NCBI RefSeq assembly: GCF_002102345.1
Contig: NZ_LQPP01000016.1
Coordinates: 124,001 to 188,000 of the forward strand
Direction of reading: 5' to 3'
DNA length: 64,000 nucleotides
From: Mycolicibacterium peregrinum
Lineage (GTDB): Bacteria > Actinomycetota > Actinomycetes > Mycobacteriales > Mycobacteriaceae
Shown: positions 50,350 to 59,599 of the stretch, one piece after another
Position numbering within the stretch: position 1 is the stretch's first letter
Layout of the letters: the number at the start of each line of letters is the position of its first letter
Program-made: the position numbers and the translations under genes
The notes under the pieces: model-generated
Database searches by the model: none
Told to the model about the DNA's origin: nothing
Seen by the model: the letters and a program-made list of their open reading frames with translations, nothing else

Positions 50350-51340
50350 TAGGCGGCGGCGGTTCGGCCGGCCCGGGCGCGGTGGTTTCCGCCGGCGCCT
50401 GGGCCTCGCCATTGTTGGAGCCGTTGAGGGCCTTGTCCTCCAGCCATTCCCGCAGCCTCCTGGCGTGCGTGTCCGACGCCGGCCACTCCTCTTGGATCGC
50501 CGCATTCAGTTCGGCGCCGAGCATGATGGCAAAACCCAGGAAGAACGCGAACAGCAGAAACGCGATCGGCGTGGCCAATGCGCCGTAGGTGTAGCCGGTG
50601 CTCGTGATCCAGGTCAGGTAGATCCGCAGCCCGAACGTGGCGACGAGGAACACCACCGTCGCCAACACCGCGCCCAGCACCAGGCGGTGCGTCGGGATCG
50701 GAGCAGGCAGCGAGACCCGGTACAGCACAGTCACCCCCACGAACACCGCGAGGAACAGCGCCGGGTAATAGCCGTAGCGCAGCGCGTTGTCCAGACTGTC
50801 CGGAATGTGCTCGGAGACCGCCCGCGGCCCGAGCGCCAGCAGCGGCGCTATCCCGATGGCAGAGACGAGCATGACCACGTACAGGCCCAACGCGTAGAAG
50901 CGTTGCCGCACCGGATGCCGCAGCGGCGTCTGATCGTGGGCCTCCACGATGGAGTCCACGAACGCCGACACCGCCGACGACCCGGCCCACAGTGAGATGA
51001 CGAAACCCACCGACACCACCTCGCCGCGGGCGCCCCTGACGATGTCGCGGATCGTCGGTTCGATGATCTCGTTGACGACATTGGGGGAGAAGAAGCTGTT
51101 CGCCGCGTTGATCAGCTGATCCTGAATCGTCGGCAGGGTGTCCGGCCCGAACAACGGTGCGATGTAGGCCAGGCTGCCGAGCATCCCCAGTAGCAGGGGA
51201 GGAAGTGACAACGCGCACCAGAACGCCGCCTGTGCCGATTCCGAGAAGATGGAATCGTCCCAGCTCTTCGACAACGTGCGTCGAGTGAGATGCCAGATGT
51301 GGTGGCGTGATGGTGGTACTGGAAGCGGCTGGCCAGTCAT
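50339..51340 (-). CDS. YihY/BrkB family inner-membrane protein
   Basis: The 333-residue product has about six membrane helices in the BrkB pattern (former RNase BN family), with DSIFSESAQAAFWCALSLPPLLLG at the first helix and FLGFAIMLGAELNAAI near the last. It corresponds to Rv2707. It is probably a transporter- or channel-like membrane protein of unknown role. It starts 64 bases after the DUF7455 gene on the same strand. Confidence 0.9.
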   Translation of the reverse strand: MTGQPLPVPPSRHHIWHLTRRTLSKSWDDSIFSESAQAAFWCALSLPPLLLGMLGSLAYIAPLFGPDTLPTIQDQLINAANSFFSPNVVNEIIEPTIRDIVRGARGEVVSVGFVISLWAGSSAVSAFVDSIVEAHDQTPLRHPVRQRFYALGLYVVMLVSAIGIAPLLALGPRAVSEHIPDSLDNALRYGYYPALFLAVFVGVTVLYRVSLPAPIPTHRLVLGAVLATVVFLVATFGLRIYLTWITSTGYTYGALATPIAFLLFAFFLGFAIMLGAELNAAIQEEWPASDTHARRLREWLEDKALNGSNNGEAQAPAETTAPGPAEPPPPTTS

Positions 51341-51404
51341 GACCAGTCAAGCATTACTGACGAAACGTGCTCCTGCCCAGGCGGGTGGTGCCGGCTGTTG
51401 GCGG

Positions 51405-51596
51405 TCAGGCGTCTGCCGCGCTGGTCTCCAGCACTGCGGCCAGCTCGACCAGCTTTGCTTCGTGCTCGTTCGCGTGGTGCTGGCAGAAGAGCAACTCGGC
51501 CCCCGAGGGCAGCTTCGCGCGCACGCGTGCGGCCGCACCGCAACGATCGCAGCGATCGGCTCTGGTTAGCTCCGGGCTTGTCAGAGTTGCGTTCAT
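51405..51596 (-). CDS. DUF7455-like small zinc-ribbon protein
   Basis: A 63-residue protein with a DRCDRCGAAARVRA knuckle and a FCQHHANEH segment, a pattern suggesting one bound zinc. Such DUF7455 proteins sit between sigB and sigA in mycobacteria. ATG 51596 is preceded by GGAGG; the open frame that continues upstream to 52295 is not coding. The function is unknown. Confidence 0.85.
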   Translation of the reverse strand: MNATLTSPELTRADRCDRCGAAARVRAKLPSGAELLFCQHHANEHEAKLVELAAVLETSAADA

Positions 51597-51755
51597 GGCT
51601 CCTCCGTCTTCTGCTCTGCGCATCTCGGCAAAGGCGCCTCGATTGCGTATGTCTACTCTGTCAGACGTTTTGGATTCCGGCCTTGTTCCCCAAGGGTTCA
51701 CCGGTGTGTCGTGTCTCACTTGGCCCCCGTGTTGCTGGCCCGGCAAGCTGACGGT

Positions 51756-52130
51756 ATGCATCCATCCCCGCGTGTCCTGGTTCACTTGTGCAGCGTCGAG
51801 GATTGGCTGACGGCCCAGCGTAGCGGTGAGCACCGTCCGGACTCGCTGGGCCTGCAGGGCTTCGTCCACCTCTCGGCGCCCGAGCAGGTGCATCTGCCGG
51901 CCAACCGGCTCTACTCGGGACGGCGCGACCTGGTGCTGCTGCACATCGATCCGGCGAAGTTGACCGATCCGGTGCGCTGGGAACCCGGAGTTCCGACGGA
52001 CCCCGAGGCGATGTTGTTCCCGCATCTGTACGGTCCGCTGCCGGTGGACGCTGTGATGACCACCACGACCTATGTGCCCGACGGTGAGGGGCGGTTCGCG
52101 CCGCTCACCGGCGACACGCCGTCGGCGTAG
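51756..52130 (+). CDS. DUF952 family protein
   Basis: A 124-residue protein of the DUF952 family, with the characteristic VHLCS...W...GFVHLSAPEQVHLPANRLY pattern and the LLHIDPAKL strand. Some members resemble ADP-ribosyl-transferring folds (including glutathione-S-transferase-like annotations), but no activity can be claimed. ATG 51756 is used. It marks the start of the region where synteny with M. tuberculosis breaks down. Confidence 0.85.
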   Translation: MHPSPRVLVHLCSVEDWLTAQRSGEHRPDSLGLQGFVHLSAPEQVHLPANRLYSGRRDLVLLHIDPAKLTDPVRWEPGVPTDPEAMLFPHLYGPLPVDAVMTTTTYVPDGEGRFAPLTGDTPSA

Positions 52131-52179
52131 AGCGCAGCTCGGCACCGGTACCCCGCATGGCACGTGACATGCTCGTCGG

Positions 52180-52818
52180 GTGTCTGTCGCGGCCCAGAAC
52201 CGGCAGGGCGCGGCCACCCGGCTGCGCCTGGTGAAGGCTGCCGAACGGTTGTTCGCCGACCAGGGGGTGGACGCGGTGTCGGTGCGGGCGGTCAATGCGG
52301 CCGCGGGACTCGGTGCGGCCTCGGTGCACTATCACTTCGGCTCCAAGGACGATCTGCTGCGCGCGGTGCTCACCGACGTCGGTGCGCCGGTGCGCGACGA
52401 GATCGCGGCCAACGTGGCGGCACTCGCGGTCGATCCGAACGCGCCGAGTGCCGATGCCCTTGTCCGCGCGGTCACCGAGCCGTATCTGAAACTGTTGCTC
52501 CGCCACCGGGTCCGAGGGATGCGGTGGATCAAGATCATCGCTCAGATCTCACAGGAGAACCATCCGGTGATGCTCGAAACCGAGCAGCACCTGCCCGACG
52601 AACTCTTCGCTCAGGTTCAGCGGACGTTCCCCGATTCGGACCCGGCGCGCCTGGAGTTGCGCTGGGCCATCTCGATCATGAACTTCATCCAGGCGCTGAG
52701 CCGGGCCGACGGATGGCGCCGTAACGGGAACCGCCTGGACGAGACCGAACTGCGGGACTTCTACGAAGACCTGGTGCGGTTCGTCGTCGGCGGGGTCGAC
52801 CGCCTGCTCGGTTCCTGA
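52180..52818 (+). CDS. TetR family transcriptional regulator
   Basis: A 212-residue repressor-type protein. The helix-turn-helix lies over about 12-58 (RLRLVKAAERLFADQGVDAVSVRAVNAAAGLGAASVHYHFGSKDDLLRAVL) and the ligand domain follows. The GTG start is at 52180. It is followed by a perfect 16-bp palindrome in front of the LLM monooxygenase gene, its most likely target. The inducer is unknown, probably an acyl or terpenoid compound by context. Confidence 0.9.
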   Translation: MSVAAQNRQGAATRLRLVKAAERLFADQGVDAVSVRAVNAAAGLGAASVHYHFGSKDDLLRAVLTDVGAPVRDEIAANVAALAVDPNAPSADALVRAVTEPYLKLLLRHRVRGMRWIKIIAQISQENHPVMLETEQHLPDELFAQVQRTFPDSDPARLELRWAISIMNFIQALSRADGWRRNGNRLDETELRDFYEDLVRFVVGGVDRLLGS

Positions 52819-52880
52819 CTTACCGGCTTACTGACTGATCCCCGTCCGATCCACCGAGAGCTTTCGCAGGCCGAAATTTA

Positions 52881-52896
52881 TGGATCACTTGATCCA
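52881..52896. promoter_or_regulatory. 16-bp palindromic operator before the LLM monooxygenase
   Basis: TGGATCA-CT-TGATCCA is a perfect 7-bp inverted repeat, and another GATCCA half-site lies at 52904. It is 29 bases before the LLM start and just upstream of a TAACGT (TAnnnT) -10 at 52912-52917, as expected for repression by the neighbouring TetR. Confidence 0.75.
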
Positions 52897-52924
52897 ATCA
52901 GTCGATCCAGATAACGTGCCGGAC

Positions 52925-54121
52925 ATGTGGAATTCGAGTTCGATCAGGTTCGGGGCGTTCCTTGCGCCCTATCACCCACTCAACGCCGATCCGGCCCTGC
53001 AGCTCCGCCGCGACGTCGACTTGATGGAGCATCTCGACCATCTCGGTTTCGACGAGGCCTGGATGGGTGAGCACCACTCGACCGGATCTGAAATCGTCCC
53101 TGCACCAGATGTTTTCATCGCAGCAGCGGCCGAGCGCACCGAGCGCCTCCGGTTCGGCACGGGCGTGATGTCGTTGCCGTACCACCACCCGCTGGTCACC
53201 GCGGACCGCATCACCCAGCTCGATCTGCAGACCCGCGGCCGGCTGATCGTCGGCACCGGGCCGGGCAAGATCCCGCTGGACGCACACATGATGGGGATCA
53301 ACCCGATCGATCAGCGCCGCATGCAGGGCGAGGCGCTGGAGGCGGTGCTGCGGTTGCTGCGCGGTGAGGTCGTCAACATGGAGACCGACTGGTTCACCCT
53401 GCGCGACGCGCGGGCCCAGCTGCCGACCTACGATCCGGCCGGCATCGAGGTGGCGACCGCCTCGACCATCTCGCCGAACGGATCGGTGCTCGCCGGCACG
53501 CACGGATTGTCCCTGCTGTCCCTGGCCGCCAGCTCACCCAGCGGGTTCGACGTACTCGACCGCAACTGGGGTGTGTACGAGAAGGTTTCGGCCGAGAACG
53601 GGTATCAGGCGGACCGCTCCACCTGGCGCCTGGTCAATCCGATGTTCATCGCCGAGACCCGGGCCGAGGCCGAGCGGGCCGTCAGCCGCCGTATCCATGC
53701 CATCGCCGAGTACGTCAACCGGCAACAGGGCATCAGTCCCGAGTGGGCGCAGACGCCCGAGGGCATCATCAACCAGTGGCGCACCGACAATCTGGGCGAA
53801 TTCGGTCAGGTCATCATCGGTACCCCGGAGGACGCGATCGCTCAGATCGAGCGCCTCATCGACAAGACCGGCGGGTTCGGCACCCTTCTGATCATGCATG
53901 TGGACATGGCGAGTTGGGAGGACACCAAGCGCAGTTACGAGCTGTTCGCGTCGGAGGTCGTCCCGCACTTCAAGAACCGCAACGCCGGCAGACAGGCCAG
54001 CATGCAGTTCGCCGAGGACAACAGCGCATACCTGCTGGGCGGCCTGATCGGCGCAATCACCAAGGCGCACACCGACTATTACGGCCAGCCTGCCGAGCAG
54101 CTCGCCGGGCAGGGGGCGTGA
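52925..54121 (+). CDS. LLM class flavin-dependent monooxygenase (limonene monooxygenase-like)
   Basis: A 398-residue luciferase-like TIM-barrel enzyme using reduced flavin and O2. Hallmarks include FGAFLAPYHP, DEAWMGEHHS, the RLRFGTGVMSLPYHHPL strand, GRLIVGTGPG and GTPEDAIAQIERLID. It most resembles limonene 1,2-monooxygenase-type proteins. ATG 52925 is chosen because the upstream ATG (52880) is inside the operator and because the TAACGT -10 at 52912-52917 would give a leaderless or nearly leaderless message. The zinc dehydrogenase gene follows with a TGATG overlap. Confidence 0.9.
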   Translation: MWNSSSIRFGAFLAPYHPLNADPALQLRRDVDLMEHLDHLGFDEAWMGEHHSTGSEIVPAPDVFIAAAAERTERLRFGTGVMSLPYHHPLVTADRITQLDLQTRGRLIVGTGPGKIPLDAHMMGINPIDQRRMQGEALEAVLRLLRGEVVNMETDWFTLRDARAQLPTYDPAGIEVATASTISPNGSVLAGTHGLSLLSLAASSPSGFDVLDRNWGVYEKVSAENGYQADRSTWRLVNPMFIAETRAEAERAVSRRIHAIAEYVNRQQGISPEWAQTPEGIINQWRTDNLGEFGQVIIGTPEDAIAQIERLIDKTGGFGTLLIMHVDMASWEDTKRSYELFASEVVPHFKNRNAGRQASMQFAEDNSAYLLGGLIGAITKAHTDYYGQPAEQLAGQGA

Positions 54122-55185
54122 TGCGCGCCGCGGAGTACCTCGACGGTCAGTTCACCGTCACCGATGTCACCGAACCGCCCGCCACCGGGCCCGGGCAACT
54201 GCGCATCAAGGTGGCCGCCTGCGGCATCTGCGGCAGTGACCTGAGCATGTCCAAGGATCCGTGCCGGTTCGTCGAGGTGGCCGCCGGTGCGGGCTATCCG
54301 TTCGCGGTGTTCGACGCCACCCGTCCGGTGGTTCTCGGTCACGAGTGGTCCGGCACCGTCGTCGAAACCGGACCGGGCGTCGAGGATTTCACCGAGGGGG
54401 ACCGGGTCACCGGGCTCGGCATCACCACGGAGCAGGGCAACGGGATGCCGACGATCATCGGCTACTCGAACCAACACCACGGGGCCTTTGGCGAATTCAT
54501 CGTGGTCGACGCCTTCTGGGTCCGGCACGTGCCCGACGGTCTGTCACTGGAGCACGCCGCTCTGGCCGAGCCGCTCCACGTCGGCGAGATGCACATGCAG
54601 CAGTCCGGTCTGACGCCCGCGGACACCGCTCTGGTGATCGGATGCGGATCGATCGGTCTGGGCACGATCCTGGCCGCCAAGGCGGCCGGCGCGCACACCG
54701 TCATCGCCTCGGAGCCGTCACCCAAGCGTCGCGAGCTCGCCGTGAAGATGGGTGCCGACATCGTCGTCGACCCCGACGAGCAGGATCCGATCGCCCTGTA
54801 CAACGAGCTGAGAAGCAGTGGGAAGACCGCCCAGGCCGATCCGCAGGGTCTCCTGATCGCCTACGAATGCAGCGGGCGCGTCGGCACCCTGAACGCACTG
54901 ATCCACACCCTGCCGTGGGGTTCGCGGATCCAGGTGGTGGCCTCGCCGTTCGCCGAGGAGACCATCATCCCGGTGGTCGCGCAGATGCGGCAGATCGCCA
55001 TCAATTTCGGACACGGCCCCTATGACCGGGCCTACGAGAAGGTGTTGGCCCGGCTGGCCGCAGGCGAGATCGACGCCGAGGCGATCATCACCGGGCGGGT
55101 CGGCCTCGACGGCCTGGGCGAGGCGTTCGAGTCGCTGCGTGACCCCGAGGCGCACGTCAAGATCCTGGTGCTGCCGGGGCAGTGA
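54121..55185 (+). CDS. Zinc-dependent medium-chain alcohol dehydrogenase
   Basis: A 354-residue MDR enzyme probably oxidising the alcohol or diol made in this pathway. The catalytic-zinc Cys lies in AACGICGSD, with GHEWSGTVVETGPGV and an Rossmann motif VIGCGSIGLGTILAAKAAG. The four-Cys structural-zinc loop usual after DRV is missing: that stretch (TGLGITTEQGNGMPTIIGYSNQHHGAFGE) has no Cys. ATG 54121 shares one base with the LLM stop (TGATG), so the two are coupled. Its end faces a terminator-like hairpin. Confidence 0.9.
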   Translation: MRAAEYLDGQFTVTDVTEPPATGPGQLRIKVAACGICGSDLSMSKDPCRFVEVAAGAGYPFAVFDATRPVVLGHEWSGTVVETGPGVEDFTEGDRVTGLGITTEQGNGMPTIIGYSNQHHGAFGEFIVVDAFWVRHVPDGLSLEHAALAEPLHVGEMHMQQSGLTPADTALVIGCGSIGLGTILAAKAAGAHTVIASEPSPKRRELAVKMGADIVVDPDEQDPIALYNELRSSGKTAQADPQGLLIAYECSGRVGTLNALIHTLPWGSRIQVVASPFAEETIIPVVAQMRQIAINFGHGPYDRAYEKVLARLAAGEIDAEAIITGRVGLDGLGEAFESLRDPEAHVKILVLPGQ

Positions 55186-55189
55186 GGAT

Positions 55190-55221
55190 GCGTCGGCGCT
55201 CTGCGCGCAGGGCGCCGACGC
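55190..55221. terminator. Bidirectional hairpin between convergent catabolic operons
   Basis: GCGTCGGCGC and GCGCCGACGC form a perfect 10-bp stem, extended by a T-G pair and CTG/CAG. It lies four bases after the dehydrogenase stop and 13 before the opposing SDR stop, in a 49-base gap. No T-run is present. Confidence 0.8.
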
Positions 55222-55234
55222 CTGCTCTGCGAGG

Positions 55235-56007
<773 letters not shown>

Positions 56008-56008
<1 letters not shown>

Positions 56009-56805
56009 CAGTCGTTGTCCTGGTCGATGCCGGTCAGCATGAGTTCGGAGACGCGGCGGGGGAATTCGGTGAACTTCGCCATCGGGACGATGTTGCGCGG
56101 CAGGATGACGTGACGACGGTTGTTCTCGATGGCATCGGCGATCGCCGCCGAAACCACTGCCGGGTCCAACTGGTCGCGTGGAATCATCCGCCACCGGATC
56201 GACCGCTCGATGGTGCGCCGCGCCGGACCGAATGCGCGGATGTGGTCGATCATGTCGGTCTTCACCTCGCCAACCTGCACCAGCGTGGTGCCGACCGGTT
56301 TGCCCCGCAGCTCGCCGCGGATGCCCGCGGTGAAATGGCTCAGCCCGGCCTTCGACGTGCCGTACAGGGTCAGTCCCGGCCCCTGCGAAATCGCACCCAT
56401 CGACGAGACGTTGACGATGTGGCCCCGCCCGCGCTGGACCATGCGGGGTATCGCCTGGCGGCAGATGTCCATCGGCGCAGCCAGATTGACCTGAAGCAGG
56501 TTGCGGATCTGCTCGGGGCTGACCTGATGGAACCGGCCGACGTGGTCGATACCGGCGTTGTTGATCACGATGTCCACCGGTCCGTCGGCTTCGACCCGGT
56601 CCAGTAGTCTCTCCACGGCCGCCGGGTCACCCAGGTCGGTGGGGTAGGCCTTGCCGCCGATCTCCTTGACGAGCAGGTTGAGCGCTTCGGCGTCACGGGC
56701 CACCACGGCGACGTCGACACCGCGCGTAGCCAGCACCTCGGCGATGCTCTTGCCCAGGCCGCGGCTCGCGCCGGTGACCAGAGCGCGGGAGTTCCTCAGC
56801 TTCAT
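56008..56805 (-). CDS. Short-chain dehydrogenase/reductase (SDR 2)
   Basis: A 265-residue SDR with TGASRGLGKS, NNAGI, VSSMGAI and YGTSKAG. The C-terminal part is longer and more basic than in SDR 1 and lacks the TGxxxxVDGG ending, resembling the extended-tail SDRs that act on lipids. ATG 56805 is preceded by AAAGG. It lies 40 bases after the hydrolase gene in the same operon and is coupled to SDR 1. Confidence 0.92.
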
Positions 56806-56845
56806 GGGTTGCCTTTCAGTGGTTTTCAGGTGTGGTCTTGGTTGT

Positions 56846-57811
56846 TCAGGACTTCAGGGCGTCGCGGACGACAGCGCATACGTCTTCGGTGGCTTCCGCG
56901 GCGGCGGGCAGGTGGTCGGCGAGGTTGAAGAAGCCGTGGAAGCCACGCTCGTAACGCCGGACGCTCACTTTCGCGCCGCCGGCGGCGAGCAGGCGGCCGT
57001 ACTCCTCGCCTTCCTCGCACAGCGGATCCAGGGCGCCGGTCAACACGTGCGCATCTGGAAGTCCGGTCAGGTCACCGAGAATCGGCGATGCCGACACCTC
57101 GGACTGCGCGCCGCTCGCTCCGAGGTATTGGGCGGTGAACCACTGCATGTGTTCGGAGGTCAGTACCCCGCTCTTGGTGTGCGGACTGGACAGCGACGAC
57201 TTGCGACGCTGATCCACCACCGGGTAGATCAGCAGCTGGAACGCGATCGCCGGTCCGCCTCGGTCGCGGGCCGTCATGGCGATCACGGCAGCCAGGTTGC
57301 CGCCCGCGCTGTCGCCTGCGATCACGAGCCGGGCCGGGTCACCGCCGAGCGCGGCGGCGTGGGCAGCTGCCCATTCCGTTGCCGCCCAGGCATCTTCGAC
57401 CGCCGCGGGGAAGGGGTGCTCGGGTGCCAGCCGGTAGTCGACCGAGACCACGATCGCGCCGATGCCGTTGGCGAGCCTGCGGCAGCACGAGTCGTGTGAG
57501 TCGAGATCACACAGCACGAATCCGCCGCCGTGAAAATAGACCAGTACGGGCAAGGCAGCGCCGGGCTCGGGGTCCAGCGGCTGGTAGATCCGCACCGGAA
57601 TGTCACCGGCGGGTCCCGGGACGACACGGTTCTCGACGTGGCCCACCTGCACGGGGCGGGCCGGCCGGCGGCTGGCCTTGAGCCGGGCCCGTACCTCGGC
57701 CGCCGCGGCGACGGGATCCATGCCGCCTTCGAGGATCGGGGCGAACGCGTCGCCCATCCGTCCGGCGACCTCGCGCTTCATGGTCTCGTCCTGGGTGTTC
57801 ACGTCGCTCAC
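56846..57811 (-). CDS. HSL-type alpha/beta hydrolase
   Basis: A 321-residue esterase of the hormone-sensitive-lipase family: oxyanion motif HGGGFVLCD, nucleophile elbow GDSAGGN, and downstream Asp (ALDPLCEEG) and His (GFHGFF). The GTG at 57811 overlaps the ligase stop by four bases (GTGA). In this operon it could hydrolyse a lactone or ester formed in ring cleavage; that is inference. Confidence 0.93.
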   Translation of the reverse strand: MSDVNTQDETMKREVAGRMGDAFAPILEGGMDPVAAAAEVRARLKASRRPARPVQVGHVENRVVPGPAGDIPVRIYQPLDPEPGAALPVLVYFHGGGFVLCDLDSHDSCCRRLANGIGAIVVSVDYRLAPEHPFPAAVEDAWAATEWAAAHAAALGGDPARLVIAGDSAGGNLAAVIAMTARDRGGPAIAFQLLIYPVVDQRRKSSLSSPHTKSGVLTSEHMQWFTAQYLGASGAQSEVSASPILGDLTGLPDAHVLTGALDPLCEEGEEYGRLLAAGGAKVSVRRYERGFHGFFNLADHLPAAAEATEDVCAVVRDALKS

Positions 57812-59454
57812 CGGGTACCTCTCGTGAGCTCGCCGCGCAGCACCTTGCCGGTGGCGTTGCGGGGCAGCTTGCCGAGGAACTCGACGTCGCGGGGAATCTT
57901 GTACCGCGCCAGGTTCGCCCGCACGTAATCCTTGATCTCATCGGCGCCCAGCGTCGCCCCGTCGACCAGCACCACGTAGGCGTTGAGCCGCTGACCGAAA
58001 TCGTCGTCGCTGACCCCGATCACGGCCACTTCGTCGACCTCGGGATGGCTCGTGATCAGGTTCTCGACCTCCAGTGGATAGACGTTCTCGCCACCGCAGA
58101 TCACCATGTCGTCGTCACGGCCGTCGATGTAGAGACGGCCGGTGTCGTCGAAGTGCCCTACGTCCCCGCTGCTCTGCAATCCGTCGATCGTTTCCTTGGT
58201 GCGGCCGTCGGTGTAACCGGCGAAGCTCACGTCGCTGCCGGCGAATACCCGTCCGATCACACCGGGTTCGGTGATCTCGTTGCCCGCCGAGTCGTACAGG
58301 CGGACGGCACATCCGACCGGGGCCCGGCCGGCGGTGCGTGGATCGTGCTTGAGATCTTCGGGCATCGCCACGGTCATGACCGCGAGTTCGGTTGAGCCGT
58401 AGAGGTTGTAGAGCACCGGGCCGAACTCCGCCAGGGTGCGCGTGACCAGGTCGGGCGGCATGGCCGAGCCGGAGACGAAGATGATCTTCAGCGACGAGGT
58501 GTCGTAGCTGTCGCGAACATCCTTGGGTAGGGCCAGGATTCGCTGCAGCATCGTGGGAACGACGACGAGCACGTCGCAGTGGTGGTTCTGGACCGCGCGC
58601 AGCGTCTCCTCCGGGTTGAACTTGCGCCGCAGCACCAGGCGGTTGCCAAGGGCCAGCGACAGCACGGCCTGTCCGAGCCCGGTGCCGTGGAACATCGGCG
58701 CGGCGAGCATGCACGTCTGACCGCGCCGGCGCGGCACCCGGTCCAGCAACTGCGCGGAGAACAGGGGAGAGGTCTTGCCCCGTGGGGCGCCCTTGGGTGT
58801 GCCGGTGGTGCCACTGGTCAGCAGCGTCATGCCGCCGGGCCTGGCCGGCGCGGCGACCGGCGCCGGCGAGGTCGCGGCGATCAGACCTTCCAATGAGCCC
58901 TCGACGTCGGCTGTCGAGCGTTCGTCGGTCCAGGCCAGGAATCGACGTACGGCGGGATCGATGGCGCTGACGAGGTCGGTGAACTCTTCGTCGTAGATGA
59001 GCACGGTGACCTTCTCGCGGGCTGCCACATCGGCGAGCTGTGGCTTGGCGAACCCGGTGTTCATCAGCAGGAGCTGCGCCCCGACCTTGGCGGCCGCGGC
59101 CAGGACGGTGACCAGGCCGCGGTGGTCCCGGCACAGCGCCGCGATCACCGAGCCCGCACCGATGCCGCGTGAGTTCCAGGCCCGGGCAAGGGCATTGACC
59201 CGGTCGTTGAGTTGGGCGAACGTCACGTCACCCCATTCGTCGGTGATCGCGATGGCGTTGGGATCGCGGGTCGCGGCACTTTCGATGACGGCGGCGAAGC
59301 CACCGAACTGGCGGACCAACTTTGCCTGCCGGATCCCGTCGGCCGCGCCACCGGACAGGCCGGACTCACGCAGCACGGCAAGGCTACGGGCGATCACGCG
59401 AAGCCGGTTGATCCCGGCGGCGAGGCGGGATGGGCGCAAAGTAGCTCGCTTCAT
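57808..59454 (-). CDS. Fatty-acid/acyl-CoA ligase (ANL superfamily)
   Basis: A 548-residue AMP-forming ligase that activates a carboxylic acid to its CoA thioester. The P-loop is LTSGTTGTPKGAPRG, the adenylate motif YGSTELAVM, then GDVGHFDDTGRLYIDGRDDDMVICGGENVYPLEVEN and the C-terminal lysine in RNATGKVLRGEL. ATG 59454 is used, since the open frame runs back to 59535. It heads the minus-strand operon, with a palindromic operator region upstream. The acid is unknown. Confidence 0.93.
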   Translation of the reverse strand: MKRATLRPSRLAAGINRLRVIARSLAVLRESGLSGGAADGIRQAKLVRQFGGFAAVIESAATRDPNAIAITDEWGDVTFAQLNDRVNALARAWNSRGIGAGSVIAALCRDHRGLVTVLAAAAKVGAQLLLMNTGFAKPQLADVAAREKVTVLIYDEEFTDLVSAIDPAVRRFLAWTDERSTADVEGSLEGLIAATSPAPVAAPARPGGMTLLTSGTTGTPKGAPRGKTSPLFSAQLLDRVPRRRGQTCMLAAPMFHGTGLGQAVLSLALGNRLVLRRKFNPEETLRAVQNHHCDVLVVVPTMLQRILALPKDVRDSYDTSSLKIIFVSGSAMPPDLVTRTLAEFGPVLYNLYGSTELAVMTVAMPEDLKHDPRTAGRAPVGCAVRLYDSAGNEITEPGVIGRVFAGSDVSFAGYTDGRTKETIDGLQSSGDVGHFDDTGRLYIDGRDDDMVICGGENVYPLEVENLITSHPEVDEVAVIGVSDDDFGQRLNAYVVLVDGATLGADEIKDYVRANLARYKIPRDVEFLGKLPRNATGKVLRGELTRGTR

Positions 59455-59497
59455 GGCGCAAACCGTAGGTCGCATCGGGCCCGGTGCGGGCCGTGAA

Positions 59498-59524
59498 GTC
59501 TCGCTGGGCGAGACAGCTTGTCTC
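59498..59524. promoter_or_regulatory. Overlapping palindromes between the ligase operon and WS/DGAT
   Basis: Two overlapping inverted repeats share a half-site: GTCTCG-CTGGG-CGAGAC (59498-59514) and GAGACA-GCT-TGTCTC (59510-59524). This divergent region controls the ligase operon and possibly the acyltransferase, and it is the natural binding site for a dimeric local regulator. Confidence 0.7.
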
Positions 59525-59599
59525 CTGGGACACACGATTGGTTAAGAGTGATGGCAGCCACAGGAGAGCCGTATCGGCGGCGGACAAGCGAGGTTGAGA

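Noticed and set aside
51597..52295. Upstream extension of the DUF7455 frame
   Set aside because: It overlaps the DUF952 and TetR genes on the other strand; the ribosome site and family start point to ATG 51596.
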